The translations under genes were made by a program, and so were the position numbers. A stretch of DNA of 64,000 nt from Candidatus Rokuibacteriota bacterium (lineage in GTDB: Bacteria > Methylomirabilota > Methylomirabilia > Rokubacteriales > CSP1-6): assembly GCA_003221615.1 (NCBI GenBank), contig QHSQ01000140.1, forward strand, positions 1 to 64,000, given 5' to 3'. The notes beneath the pieces are model-generated. The model searched no databases. It saw only the letters and a program-made list of their open reading frames with translations, and was not told the DNA's origin. Shown one piece after another: positions 16,058 through 25,285 of the stretch. Each line of letters opens with the position of its first letter. The stretch's first letter is position 1.

Positions 16058-16942
16058 ATGCCCGTCGTCACCCGGCAGATCGGTCCGTGCTTCGCCGCCG
16101 AAGTCGAAGGCATCGACATGACCCGGCCCTTGTCCCCGGACGAGGTCAAGGCGATCCACGCCGGGATGGACCGATACGCCGTGCTAGTCTTCCACGGCCA
16201 GAGGATCGACGACGACCAGCAACTGGCCTTCACCAAGAGCCTCGGCGAGATCGAGCTGGCCGTCGGCACGAGCCTGCGCGCGCCGGACGAATACCGCCTG
16301 CCGACGACGTTCGCCGACGTGTCCAACCTCGACCAGCACCACAAGGTGTTCGCCCGTGACGATCGTCGCCGGCTGTTCGCCATCGGCAATCGACTCTGGC
16401 ACTCCGACAGCTCGTTCAAGGTGGTCCCGGCGAAGTACTCGCTGCTGCACGCCCGCGCGATTCCGTCCAAAGGCGGCAACACCGAGTTCGCGTACATGCC
16501 CGCGGCCTACGACACCCTCGAGGCCGAGACCAAGGCCGAGGTCGAGGATCTGATCTGCGAGCACTCGCAGATCTTCTCCCGCCAGCAGCTGGGGTTCACC
16601 GACTTCACCGACGAGGAGCGCGCGCGCTTCAAGCCGGTGCTCCAGCGTCTCGTGCGCGTTCACCCCGGCACCGGCCGCAAGTCGCTCTACCTGTCCTCGC
16701 ACGCGGGGACGATCGTCGGCTGGCCCGTGCCCGAGGCGCGCTTCTTCCTGCGCGACCTGGTGGAGCACGCGACCCAGCCGGAGTTCGTGTACTCCCACAA
16801 GTGGCGGGTGGGTGACCTCGTGATGTGGGACAACCGCCAGACGATGCACCGTGCCCGGCCCTTCCCGGCACACGAGCCGCGCGATATGCGCCGCACCACG
16901 CTCAAGGGCGACGGGCCGACGGTGGCCCAGGTCGCCGCCTGA
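16058..16942 (+). CDS. TauD/TfdA-family 2-oxoglutarate/Fe(II) dioxygenase
   Basis: The 294-residue enzyme couples decarboxylation of 2-oxoglutarate to hydroxylation of its substrate. The iron facial triad is seen as LWHSDSSFKVVP (H-x-D) and the distal His in WDNRQTMHRARPF, with the 2OG-binding Arg in RDMRRTTLKG. A GGGAGG site precedes ATG 16058, and a TACAAT -10-like box lies at 16021-16026. Length and order fit TfdA/TauD enzymes acting on sulfonates or aryloxyalkanoates; the actual substrate is unknown. Confidence 0.9.
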   Translation: MPVVTRQIGPCFAAEVEGIDMTRPLSPDEVKAIHAGMDRYAVLVFHGQRIDDDQQLAFTKSLGEIELAVGTSLRAPDEYRLPTTFADVSNLDQHHKVFARDDRRRLFAIGNRLWHSDSSFKVVPAKYSLLHARAIPSKGGNTEFAYMPAAYDTLEAETKAEVEDLICEHSQIFSRQQLGFTDFTDEERARFKPVLQRLVRVHPGTGRKSLYLSSHAGTIVGWPVPEARFFLRDLVEHATQPEFVYSHKWRVGDLVMWDNRQTMHRARPFPAHEPRDMRRTTLKGDGPTVAQVAA

Positions 16943-16979
16943 GAAGACCCGAAGACTCCGACGAGGGGAGGTGATGCAG

Positions 16980-17039
16980 ATGGCGAAAGGCAAGAGCATG
17001 CGGAAGGAGACGAAGAAGCCGAAGAAGAAGAAAAAGTAG
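16980..17039 (+). CDS. Lysine-rich micropeptide upstream of the ABC-F gene
   Basis: A 19-residue ORF, MAKGKSMRKETKKPKKKKK, has a GGGGAGG site 8 nt before ATG 16980 and stops 3 nt before the ABC-F start. More than half the residues are Lys or Arg. Similar short MAKGK...KKPKK peptides are known to me from other bacteria without a described role; this is memory, not a search. It could bind RNA or the ribosome, which would fit an ABC-F neighbour, or serve as a translated leader. Confidence 0.5.
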   Translation: MAKGKSMRKETKKPKKKKK

Positions 17040-17042
17040 CGG

Positions 17043-18839
17043 ATGGCCCGACCGCTCCTGCTCAGCTGTGAGGCGGTAAGCAAGGCCTACGGCACGCGGA
17101 GTCTCTTCGACGGTCTGACGTTCGGGCTGTTCGAAGGCGACCAGGCCGGCCTCGTCGGTCCGAACGGGTCCGGCAAGTCCACCCTCCTCAAGATCCTGGG
17201 GGGGATCGAGACGGCCGATCGCGGCTCTCGCTCGCTGCGCGGCGGTGTCCGCGTCGGCTACGTTCCTCAGGACCCGGTCTTCTCGACCGGTACGACGGTC
17301 GCCGACATCGTGCTGGGGAGGCTGGCCGGTGTCGACGAGGAGGATCGCCCCGGACGTCTCGCGCACGCGCTCAGTCGCGCCGGGTTCACCGACGGACGCG
17401 CGAACGTCGAGGCGCTCTCGGGCGGCTGGAAGAAGCGGCTCGCGATCGCGCGCGAGCTGGCGGCCGCCCCGGACATCCTCTTGATGGACGAGCCCACCAA
17501 CCACCTGGACGTCGAGGGGATCCTCTGGCTCGAGGATCTCCTGACCGAGCGGTCGCGCGCCTTCCTCGTGGTGAGCCACGATCGCTATTTCCTGGAGCAC
17601 GTCGCGACGCGCATGCTCGAGCTCAATCGCGTCTACCCCGACGGGCTGTTCGAGGCCGAGGGCCGGTACAGCGAGTTCCTGGCGCGCCGAGACGAGTTCT
17701 TGCGCGGCCAGGCGGCCTACCAGGACGCGCTCGCCAACACGGTCCGGCGCGAGATCGAGTGGCTGCGCCGCGGCGCCAAGGCGCGCTCGACGAAGGCGAA
17801 GGGGCGCATCAAGCAGGCCGGTCGGATGATCGAGGAGCTGGAGGACGCCCGCGGGCGCGGTCTGACGGCCACGGCGGGGATCGACTTCACCTCGTCGCAG
17901 CGCCGGACCCGCCGGCTCCTCGTCACGAGCGGGGTGACGAAATCCCTCGGCGGCCGGCGGCTCGTCAGCGATCTCGATCTCGTCATCACGCCTGGCACGC
18001 GCGTCGGGCTGATCGGTCCGAACGGGAGCGGCAAGACGACGCTCCTCGACGTGCTCGCGGGTATGGTGCCGCCCGACGCGGGCGAGATCGAGCGGGCCGA
18101 CGATCTCCGCATCGTCCGCTTCGAGCAGGAGCGCACCGGCCTCGATCCCGCGCAGAGCCTCCGGCGCGCGCTGGCGCCCGAGGGCGATGCCGTCATGTGG
18201 CAGGGCCGCAGCGTCCACGTCGCCGCGTGGGCCAAGCGCTTCCTGTTTCGGCCCGAGCAGCTCGAGGTGCCCGTCGGCCACCTCTCCGGAGGCGAGCAGG
18301 CTCGGATCCTGATCGCCCGGCTGATGCGCGAGCCCGCCGACCTCTTGATCCTCGACGAGCCCACCAACGATCTCGATATCCCCACGCTCGAGGTGCTCGA
18401 GGAGAGCCTCGCCGAGTTCGACGGCGCGCTCGTGCTGGTCACCCACGACCGCTTCATGCTCGAGCGCGTGTCCACGATCATCCTCGCCCTCGACGGCGCG
18501 GGCGGCACGGCGACGTTCGCCGACTACTCGCAGTGGGAGGCGACCCGCGCCACCGCCGCGGCCGAGCCGCGCAAGGCGCCGCCGGAGCGCGCCGCCGACT
18601 CGCCGCGCCAGCGGCCCAAGCGCCTGGGCTATCGCGAGCAGCGCGAATGGGACGGAATGGAGCAGGCGATCCTCGACGGCGAGCGCGCGGTCGAGGCGTG
18701 TCAGCGCGACGTCGACGACCCGGCGATCGCATCGGATCCGACCGCGCTGCAGCAGCGGTACGCGGCGCTCGAGGCCGCGCGCGCCGACGTGGACCGGTTG
18801 TACGCGCGCTGGGCGGAGCTGGAGGCCAAGCAGGCCTGA
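17043..18839 (+). CDS. uup: ABC-F family ATPase, Uup type
   Basis: The 598-residue protein has two ATP-binding cassettes and no membrane domain, so it acts on ribosomes or nucleic acids rather than in transport. First cassette: Walker A GPNGSGKSTLLKI, signature LSGGWKKRLAIARE, Walker B LLMDEPTNHLD. Second cassette: GPNGSGKTTLLDV, LSGGEQARILIAR, LILDEPTNDLD. The linker (residues about 230-290) is rich in Arg/Lys. A C-terminal region from about 520 (EQREWDGMEQAILDGERAVE) is a predicted coiled coil typical of Uup. Confidence 0.9.
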   Translation: MARPLLLSCEAVSKAYGTRSLFDGLTFGLFEGDQAGLVGPNGSGKSTLLKILGGIETADRGSRSLRGGVRVGYVPQDPVFSTGTTVADIVLGRLAGVDEEDRPGRLAHALSRAGFTDGRANVEALSGGWKKRLAIARELAAAPDILLMDEPTNHLDVEGILWLEDLLTERSRAFLVVSHDRYFLEHVATRMLELNRVYPDGLFEAEGRYSEFLARRDEFLRGQAAYQDALANTVRREIEWLRRGAKARSTKAKGRIKQAGRMIEELEDARGRGLTATAGIDFTSSQRRTRRLLVTSGVTKSLGGRRLVSDLDLVITPGTRVGLIGPNGSGKTTLLDVLAGMVPPDAGEIERADDLRIVRFEQERTGLDPAQSLRRALAPEGDAVMWQGRSVHVAAWAKRFLFRPEQLEVPVGHLSGGEQARILIARLMREPADLLILDEPTNDLDIPTLEVLEESLAEFDGALVLVTHDRFMLERVSTIILALDGAGGTATFADYSQWEATRATAAAEPRKAPPERAADSPRQRPKRLGYREQREWDGMEQAILDGERAVEACQRDVDDPAIASDPTALQQRYAALEAARADVDRLYARWAELEAKQA

Positions 18840-18879
18840 CACGCCCGAATGGACTCGGAGCCGTGGTAGCGTAAAGAAA

Positions 18880-20358
18880 ATGCGGCCGACGCGGGCGAGC
18901 TCGTTGAGGTGGGTGTGCCTGGCCGTCGCGCTCACGCTCGGCGTGCCGCGCGCGGGATTCGCCGAGGAGCCCCTGACGGCCAAGGCCCCGGCCAAGACGC
19001 TGTCGTGGGAGACGGGCGAGGGCCACAGCTACTTCATTCCCGCCTTCGAGATCGCCGGGTTCATCGCCGGCCTGAACCTGTTCAACCGGTTCCTCGCCGA
19101 TACCGACGACTATGACTCGGATCTGCACTCGATCAAGCACAACCTGACGGCGGCCGAGGTGATCGACAAGGACCCGTTCAGCACAAATCAGATCGGACAT
19201 CCGTATCAGGGCAGCATGTACTACGGGTTCGCGCGGTCGTCCGGACTCAACTACTGGCAGTCAATGGGGTACACCGTCGCCGGCAGCCTCCTGTGGGAGA
19301 CCGTCGGAGAGAAAACGCCGCCTTCGCTGAACGACAACATCGCGAGCGGTATCGGCGGGTCGTTCGTCGGCGAGGCGCTGTTCCGCATGGCCAGCCTGCT
19401 GCTCGAGGGCGGCGGCGAGACGCCCGGCTTCTGGCGCGAGCTCGGAGCCGCGGCGATCTCGCCGCCGACCGGCTTCAACCGTCTCGTCTTCGGCGATCGG
19501 TTCGACGCCGTCTTTCCGAGCCGCAACCCGGAGATCTTCATCCGCCTGCGGCTCGGCGCGACGCTCACGACCGACATCGACACCGGCGGATTGACCCACG
19601 AAGCCAAGAAGTATGAGGGCAGTCTCGACTACTCGATCATCTACGGGCTTCCGGGCAAGCCCGGCTACAAATACACGCGACCCTTCGACTACTTCCAGTT
19701 CGAGATCACCGCGGTGCCGAACGCCGATCCGATCTCGAACCTCATCGAGAACGCCGCCGTTCGCGGCCTGCTCCTGGGCACGGGCTACGAGCTCGGTAAC
19801 GACTATCGCGGGCTCTGGGGCCTGTTCGGGAGCTTCGACTACCTCTCGCCGCAGGTCTTTCGCGTCTCGACGACGGCCCTCTCGCTCGGCACGGTCGCCC
19901 AGTGGTGGCTCACGCAACGGATCGCGCTCCAGGGGACGGTCCTCGGCGGGGTCGGGTTCGGCGCGGCCGGCACGGTCGGCGACCGGGCGGAGCGCGACTA
20001 CCACTACGGGATCATTCCGGAGGCGCTCGTCGGCCTCCGCGCGATCTTCGGCGAGCGCCTCATGGTCGACGCGACAGGCCATCAGTACTACGTGGCCGGG
20101 AAAGGCGCTGGAGGGGGGATCAGCACCAGCGACATCGGCGGCGAGATAATCACCCGCGTGAACCTCGGGTTCACGGTCCGCGTCTATGGCCCTCACGGCA
20201 TCGGCGTCCAGTACCTCCTCTCGACGCGCGACACGAGTGTCCCCGGCGGGGGCGATCGTCATCAGAGGGTGGAGACGGTCAACCTCACGTACAACTTCCT
20301 CGGCCACACGCGATTCGGCGCCGTCGAATGGCGCCCTGCGGAGCTCGCCGCGCGCTGA
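18880..20358 (+). CDS. DUF3943 outer-membrane beta-barrel-like protein
   Basis: The 492-residue protein has a signal peptide (about residues 1-28, ending GFAEE) and the DUF3943 core: an N-terminal NLFNRF segment, then HPYQGSMYYGFARSSGLNYW, SMGYTVAGSLLWETVGEKTP, ISPPTGFNRLVFGDRFD. The C-terminal third alternates hydrophobic and polar residues like barrel strands. Family members are outer-membrane proteins of unknown role. A weak TAGCGT hexamer lies 7 nt before ATG 18880. It is the last gene of the rightward run before the convergent exporter. Confidence 0.85.
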   Translation: MRPTRASSLRWVCLAVALTLGVPRAGFAEEPLTAKAPAKTLSWETGEGHSYFIPAFEIAGFIAGLNLFNRFLADTDDYDSDLHSIKHNLTAAEVIDKDPFSTNQIGHPYQGSMYYGFARSSGLNYWQSMGYTVAGSLLWETVGEKTPPSLNDNIASGIGGSFVGEALFRMASLLLEGGGETPGFWRELGAAAISPPTGFNRLVFGDRFDAVFPSRNPEIFIRLRLGATLTTDIDTGGLTHEAKKYEGSLDYSIIYGLPGKPGYKYTRPFDYFQFEITAVPNADPISNLIENAAVRGLLLGTGYELGNDYRGLWGLFGSFDYLSPQVFRVSTTALSLGTVAQWWLTQRIALQGTVLGGVGFGAAGTVGDRAERDYHYGIIPEALVGLRAIFGERLMVDATGHQYYVAGKGAGGGISTSDIGGEIITRVNLGFTVRVYGPHGIGVQYLLSTRDTSVPGGGDRHQRVETVNLTYNFLGHTRFGAVEWRPAELAAR

Positions 20359-20373
20359 GCGGGCGCGGGTGTC

Positions 20374-21975
20374 TTACTCCGCGACGTGCGCGGCGGCGCG
20401 CTCGGTCGCCGGCGCAGTGGCCGGAGTCGAGGGCTCCATCCGGATGCGGCGCATCAGCGGGAGGAATAAGGGCACGGCCGCGAACATCACCGCCAGCAGC
20501 CAGAAGTCGTCGGCGTAAGCCAGGAGCTGGGCTTGCGTCACCGTCTCGCGGTAGAGCATCAGGATCGCCTGGCGCTCGGCGGTGAACGCGTCGCTGCCGC
20601 GTGTGACGAAGTGGCTGGCCCATTTGGCCAGGCGCTCGCGCGTGCCCGGGTCCCACGCGGTGATGTGGCTCACCAGCGTCGTCTGATGGATCTGGCTCCG
20701 CTGGGCCAGCAAGGTGGTGACCACCGCGATGCCGACGCTGCCGCCGATGTTGCGCGCCATGCCGTACACCGCGGTGGCGTTGACCAGCTTGTCGCGCCGG
20801 ATCGTGGCCAGGGTCAAGGTCGAGAGCGGCACGAAGACGAAGCCGAGTGCGAAGCCCTGGATGAAGCGCGGGATCGCCAGCGCCCAGTAGTCCATCCCGA
20901 GCGTCAGTGACGTCATCATGTAGAGGCTGACGGCGTTGAGCAGGCACCCGAATCCGAGCATCATCCGCTGGTCCACGCGCGTCACGATCCCCGAGGCGAA
21001 GAGCGAGAAGATGTTGCCGAGGCCGCCCGGCGCCAGCACGAGACCTGAGGTCCACGCGTCGTAGCCCAGGAGCTTCTGGGTGAAGACGGCGACCAGCAGC
21101 ATGCCCGAGAAGGTTCCGAAACCGACGATCATGCTCAGGGTGGCGCCGGTCGCGAAGTTGCGGTCGGCGAACACCGTGAGATCGAGGATCGGATCGCGAG
21201 TCGTCAGCTCGCGGATCAGAAAACCGGCCAGCGCGCAGATGGCGACGACGCTCAGCACGACGATCGTGCCGGACGCGAACCAGTCCTCACGCTCGCCCCG
21301 GTCGAGGACGAGCTGCAGGCACCCGAAGCCGGCGACCATCAGGCCGAGCCCCCACCAGTCGATCCGCGCCGCCCGGCGCAGGTACGGCGGATCGAACAGG
21401 AACACGCTGGCCATGAAGAAGCCGACGATCCCGACCGGCAGGTTGATGTAGAAGATCCAGCGCCACGACCATTCATCGGCGAGATACCCCCCGACGGTCG
21501 GGCCCAGAATCGGGCCGAAGATGAACCCGAGCCCCCAGATGGCCATCGCCAGGCCGCGCTGGTGAAACGGGAAGATCTCCCAGAGGATCGCCTGCGAGAG
21601 CGGAATGATCGGCCCGCCGCCGAGCCCCTGGAAGATGCGCGCCGCGATCAAGGTGGTCAGGTCGGGGGCGGCGCCGGAGATGAACGAGCTGACCACGAAG
21701 AGCGTGGCGCAGATCAGGAAGAATCGCCGGCGCCCGAACACGCCGGCCAGCCAGCCGGTGGCCGGGATGATCACCGCGTTCGCGGCGAGATACGACGTGA
21801 TCACCCACGACACCTCATCGAGCCCCGCCGACATCGATCCCTGCAGGTGCGGAAGAATGACGTTGGTCACGCTGGTGTCGAGGATCTGCATGAAGGCCAC
21901 CACCATGACGGTGACGGTGATGGCCCACTTCCGGGCGGATGAGATCGCGGGCGCTTCCGGTGCCGGGGACGTCAT
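20374..21975 (-). CDS. DHA2-family MFS drug exporter (EmrB-like)
   Basis: The 533-residue membrane protein has about 14 helices. The DHA2 motifs LDTSVTNVILPHLQGSMSA, ATGWLAGVFGRRRFFLICA and GGGPIIPLSQAILWEIFP are clear. It should export hydrophobic compounds by proton antiport. EmrB proteins normally pair with an EmrA membrane-fusion protein, and no emrA is adjacent here, so the partner is elsewhere or the protein acts alone. It ends in a charged, Ala-rich tail. It lies downstream of an amidohydrolase on the same strand, 40 nt apart. Confidence 0.9.
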   Translation of the reverse strand: MTSPAPEAPAISSARKWAITVTVMVVAFMQILDTSVTNVILPHLQGSMSAGLDEVSWVITSYLAANAVIIPATGWLAGVFGRRRFFLICATLFVVSSFISGAAPDLTTLIAARIFQGLGGGPIIPLSQAILWEIFPFHQRGLAMAIWGLGFIFGPILGPTVGGYLADEWSWRWIFYINLPVGIVGFFMASVFLFDPPYLRRAARIDWWGLGLMVAGFGCLQLVLDRGEREDWFASGTIVVLSVVAICALAGFLIRELTTRDPILDLTVFADRNFATGATLSMIVGFGTFSGMLLVAVFTQKLLGYDAWTSGLVLAPGGLGNIFSLFASGIVTRVDQRMMLGFGCLLNAVSLYMMTSLTLGMDYWALAIPRFIQGFALGFVFVPLSTLTLATIRRDKLVNATAVYGMARNIGGSVGIAVVTTLLAQRSQIHQTTLVSHITAWDPGTRERLAKWASHFVTRGSDAFTAERQAILMLYRETVTQAQLLAYADDFWLLAVMFAAVPLFLPLMRRIRMEPSTPATAPATERAAAHVAE

Positions 21976-22015
21976 TGGCTCCAGCTGGTTCGCTCGGACG
22001 TGCGCCGAGCGCGGA

Positions 22016-23062
22016 TCAGGCTAGTCGATACGCTCGTCTCGCGGTGGTGCTGAAGAGCGCCAGCTTCTCCTCGGCCGAGGCGCGCCCGGCGATGCGCTTG
22101 AACGCGTTCCAGAGCGCGGCGTACCCGATACCCATCTTCTCGACGGGGAAGTTGCTCTCGAACATGCACCGCGTCGGGCCGAAGCGCTCGATGCAGAGCT
22201 CGATGTACGGCCGCCAGTAGTCGGCCAGCTCGGCCGAGGACGGCGGCGCCGGGCGCGTGCCGTAGTCGTACGCGGCCAGGCGCATCATCATGCCGCCGAG
22301 CTTCATGACGACGTTGGGGCATCGCGCGAGCTCGGTGATGCCGGCCTTCCACGTCGCGAACACCTCGTCGCGCTTGCCGGTGTAAGGGCCGTAGCCGAGC
22401 GGACCGCCGCAATGGCCCACGATGATGTTCGCGCTCGGAAACGCGCGCGCCAGGTCGATCGCGTCGTCGAGCTGGGGATGGAACACCCATGCGTCGAGCG
22501 AGAGGCCGAGCGCCGTCAGGCGAGTCAGCCCGGCGCGGAAATCGGCCTGCTTCATGAGATGCGGGCCATTGGCGACGGCGCTGTTGCCGATCATCTCGCT
22601 CGCGTCCCAGGCCGCGGAATGCCGTACGCCGCGGAACCGCCCTCCGCCGGCGCGAATCAGCGCCTCGAGCACGGGCTCGACTCGATCGCCCAGGGTGAGA
22701 TCGGCGAACCCGACGATCCCGGCGGCGACCCGCGTCGGCCCGTACTGGCCGCTCTCGCTCATCGCCGCGACGCCCGCGACGAACGCGGTCTCGCCCACCG
22801 GACGCATCTCGGCCGGGCCGCCGGCGCGGTACATCGCGTGGCATTCGAGGAACACGGTGGCGACGACGTTGTGGCCGGAGGCGAGATCGGCCAGGAGCTC
22901 GTGCAGCAGGTAACGATGACCGCCGCGCTCCCACAGGTGATGGTGCGTATCGATGATCGGCAGCTCCGGCTCGAGGATCGGCTCGGGCGGCGCCTTGGCG
23001 AGCCACGCCTCGTCCGGCGGGCGGATCCTTCCATAGCGTGTCGGCGATCCCGCGCGGCCCAT
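22016..23062 (-). CDS. Amidohydrolase_2 family (lactonase-like) metal-dependent hydrolase
   Basis: The 348-residue TIM-barrel hydrolase starts with PIIDTHHHLWERGGHRYLL, the His-x-His metal site of lactonase-like members. Later blocks are NIIVGHCGGPLGYG and the C-terminal FESNFPVEKMGIGYAALWN. Family knowledge suggests hydrolysis of a sugar or ring-cleavage lactone. Its start codon lies 1 nt past the stop of the His-rich micropeptide gene upstream, so translation is probably coupled. It belongs to a minus-strand run with that micropeptide and the exporter. Confidence 0.85.
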   Translation of the reverse strand: MGRAGSPTRYGRIRPPDEAWLAKAPPEPILEPELPIIDTHHHLWERGGHRYLLHELLADLASGHNVVATVFLECHAMYRAGGPAEMRPVGETAFVAGVAAMSESGQYGPTRVAAGIVGFADLTLGDRVEPVLEALIRAGGGRFRGVRHSAAWDASEMIGNSAVANGPHLMKQADFRAGLTRLTALGLSLDAWVFHPQLDDAIDLARAFPSANIIVGHCGGPLGYGPYTGKRDEVFATWKAGITELARCPNVVMKLGGMMMRLAAYDYGTRPAPPSSAELADYWRPYIELCIERFGPTRCMFESNFPVEKMGIGYAALWNAFKRIAGRASAEEKLALFSTTARRAYRLA

Positions 23063-23063
23063 G

Positions 23064-23171
23064 TCAGTGCGAGTGATGGCTCGTCCCCTGACCGTGCGAG
23101 TGACCGTGGTGCGAGAAGCCGCTCGACGCAGGTGCGGACGTCGAGGGGGATGCCGGGCGGCTGAAGCTCAT
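23064..23171 (-). CDS. His-rich micropeptide, possible metal-binding peptide
   Basis: A 35-residue ORF starts at ATG 23171 with a GGAG site 8 nt upstream. The N-terminal half is Ser/Pro/Ala-rich; the C-terminal half (FSHHGHSHGQGTSHHSH) has 8 His in 17 residues, as in metal-storage tails. It lies between the stop of the upstream gene (23176) and the start of a metal-dependent amidohydrolase (23062), with almost no gaps. A nickel, zinc or cobalt-buffering role is inference. The ORF is too short to be certain it is translated. Confidence 0.45.
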   Translation of the reverse strand: MSFSRPASPSTSAPASSGFSHHGHSHGQGTSHHSH

Positions 23172-23175
23172 CGCG

Positions 23176-23901
23176 TCAGCTCCGTTCGATCTCGGGCGCG
23201 ATCCGTCCGGCGTCGGCCACGTGGGCTTGCCAGTAGTGATGCGTTTTCGCGACCACTGTGATGATGCTCTTCACCTCATCCGTCAGCCCGTAGTCGGGTC
23301 CGGCCGGAAGCAGGAGCCGGTCGTCCTCGAGGCGCGCGCCGACGTTCTCGAGGATAATGACCGCGCACATCCACGCGGCCATCGTCGGGGAGTCGCACGT
23401 GACCGAGAGCCAGCCCGGTCCGGCCGCCTCCGCGTAAAGTCCCGTCGTCTCCCAGATTCCCCGGCGCATCTCGGCGAGCATCTCGGCGTCGGAGTCCGCG
23501 CCGGAGCCGCCCGGTGCGCGCAGCGGGCTCTCGGGGCCGCGCTGCGGGGGCCCACCGTAGAGCGCGAGCTCGCAGAACGTCGTCCACATGCGACCCCAGT
23601 CCGGTCGACCGTCGGCGCGCCACAGAAACGGCGCCGAGGTCATGGGCGCGGCGGGATCAGGACGGGTGGTGGGCGCGTACTCGCGCCGCTGCGCCTCGCC
23701 GTCGCGACGCAGCGAATGCTCGAGCGCGTCGAGGCGTGAGACCGGAGCCGCGGCGACCGTGACGGGCATCCCGACCTGGTCGGCGAGCCGGGCCGCGAGA
23801 TCGGCGCATGCCAGGCGTGTCGCCGCGAGAAGATCGGCGTCGATCACGAGGACGAGACGGCCGGCCATGCCGTCGTCACGCGGGTCTCGAGCGTCGGTCA
23901 C
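23176..23901 (-). CDS. Conserved-looking hypothetical protein
   Basis: The 241-residue soluble protein is not recognised. It has an Ala/Leu-rich N-terminal region (RLVLVIDADLLAATRLACAD), a Trp-rich middle (FLWRADGRPDWGRMWTTFCE) and a C-terminal part with WMCAVIILENVGARLEDD and ITVVAKTHHYWQAHVAD. Codon use and frame are like the neighbours. It heads a minus-strand run with the His-rich peptide and the amidohydrolase, and diverges from aroA with 103 bp between. A metal-related role is possible only from that context. Confidence 0.55.
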   Translation of the reverse strand: MTDARDPRDDGMAGRLVLVIDADLLAATRLACADLAARLADQVGMPVTVAAAPVSRLDALEHSLRRDGEAQRREYAPTTRPDPAAPMTSAPFLWRADGRPDWGRMWTTFCELALYGGPPQRGPESPLRAPGGSGADSDAEMLAEMRRGIWETTGLYAEAAGPGWLSVTCDSPTMAAWMCAVIILENVGARLEDDRLLLPAGPDYGLTDEVKSIITVVAKTHHYWQAHVADAGRIAPEIERS

Positions 23902-24004
23902 AGCGCGCGATCATAGCATCTCCGTCGTTCAGCGGCGCGCCGACGAGCCCGGGCGGGAGCCGGCGCGCCACGCTCGTGTACACTGGCCGAACGGAGGATC
24001 CCAC

Positions 24005-25285
24005 GTGGCACTGTCCATCGCGCCGATCACGCGGCCGTTCGACGCCGTGGTCGAGCTGCCCGGATCGAAGAGCTACTCGAATCGGGCCCTGCTGGTCGCC
24101 GCGCTCGCCCGCGGGCGCTCCGAGGTCACGCGCGCGCTCTTCTCGGACGATACGCGCTACATGCACCAGGCCCTCGAGGCGCTGGGCGTGCGCGTGCGGG
24201 CCGACGAAGCCTCGCAATCGTTCGTCGTCGATGGGGTCGATGGGCGCTTCCCGGCCTCCGAAGCCACCCTGGAGATCGGCAACGCCGGGACCGCCGCGCG
24301 CTTCCTGACGGCGGCCGTCGCGCTCGCTCGCGGCACCTTCGTGATCGACGGCTCGCCGGCGATGCGCAAGCGTCCGATCCAGCCGCTGCTCGACGGCCTC
24401 CGCGCGCTCGGCGTCGACACCGAGAGCCGTGAGGGTACCGGCTGCCCTCCGGTCGTCGTGCGCGCACGCGGCATCGCCGGCGGCCATGCACGCGTGCGTG
24501 GCGACGTCTCGAGCCAGTACCTGAGCGCCTTGCTGATGGCGGCGCCCTATGCCGCCCGCGACGTGGAGATCGAGATCGAGGGCGATCTGGTGTCGGCGCC
24601 CTACGTGACGATGACGCTCTCCACGATGGAGGAGTTCGGCGTGCGCGCCGAGCGCGACGGCGACCGGCGCTTCCGCGTGGCGTCAGGCCAGCGCTACGCG
24701 GGGCGCCGATACGCGGTCGAGCCCGACGCTTCGGGTGCGTCGTACTTCTTCGCGGCGGCGGCGGTCACCGGAGGCCACGTGGTGGTGCCGCGGCTCGGCC
24801 ACCGATCGGCGCAGGGCGATCTCGGACTGCTCGACGTGCTCGCGCGCATGGGCTGCGAGGTCACGATCGAGGCCGACGCGATCGCGGTGCAAGGGCCCGC
24901 GCGTCTGCGCGCCGTCGAGGCGGACTTCACGCGCATGGGCGATGTCGCGACCACCCTGATGGCGATCGCGCCGTTCGCCGACGGTCCCGTGACCGTCAAG
25001 GGCATCGCGCAGACCCACTACGAGGAGAGCGACCGTCCGGTCGCCGCCGCGACGGAGCTCCGCCGCATGGGCCTGCGGGTCGAGAGCACCTGGGACTCCG
25101 TGACGATCCACCCGGGCGCGCCGCAGTCGTGCGAGGTGCAGACCTACGACGACCATCGCATCGCGATGAGCTTCGCGGTGACGGGCCTGCGCGCGCCGGG
25201 GATCGCGATCGCGAATCCGGAATGCGTGTCGAAGACGTTCCCGGAGTTCTTCGAGGTGCTGGGAAGCCTGACCAAGCCGAGGTGA
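24005..25285 (+). CDS. aroA: 3-phosphoshikimate 1-carboxyvinyltransferase (EPSP synthase)
   Basis: The 426-residue enzyme joins shikimate-3-phosphate and phosphoenolpyruvate in aromatic amino acid synthesis. The substrate motifs LPGSKSYSNRALLVAAL, GNAGTAARFLTAAVAL, RKRPIQPLLDGLRALG, VSSQYLSALLMA and YDDHRIAMSFAV are all present; the usual KE(S/T)DR segment reads YEESDRP. Start GTG 24005 follows a GGAGGA site, and a TACACT -10-like box lies at 23978-23983. Length is typical. No other shikimate genes are in the window. Confidence 0.95.
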   Translation: MALSIAPITRPFDAVVELPGSKSYSNRALLVAALARGRSEVTRALFSDDTRYMHQALEALGVRVRADEASQSFVVDGVDGRFPASEATLEIGNAGTAARFLTAAVALARGTFVIDGSPAMRKRPIQPLLDGLRALGVDTESREGTGCPPVVVRARGIAGGHARVRGDVSSQYLSALLMAAPYAARDVEIEIEGDLVSAPYVTMTLSTMEEFGVRAERDGDRRFRVASGQRYAGRRYAVEPDASGASYFFAAAAVTGGHVVVPRLGHRSAQGDLGLLDVLARMGCEVTIEADAIAVQGPARLRAVEADFTRMGDVATTLMAIAPFADGPVTVKGIAQTHYEESDRPVAAATELRRMGLRVESTWDSVTIHPGAPQSCEVQTYDDHRIAMSFAVTGLRAPGIAIANPECVSKTFPEFFEVLGSLTKPR

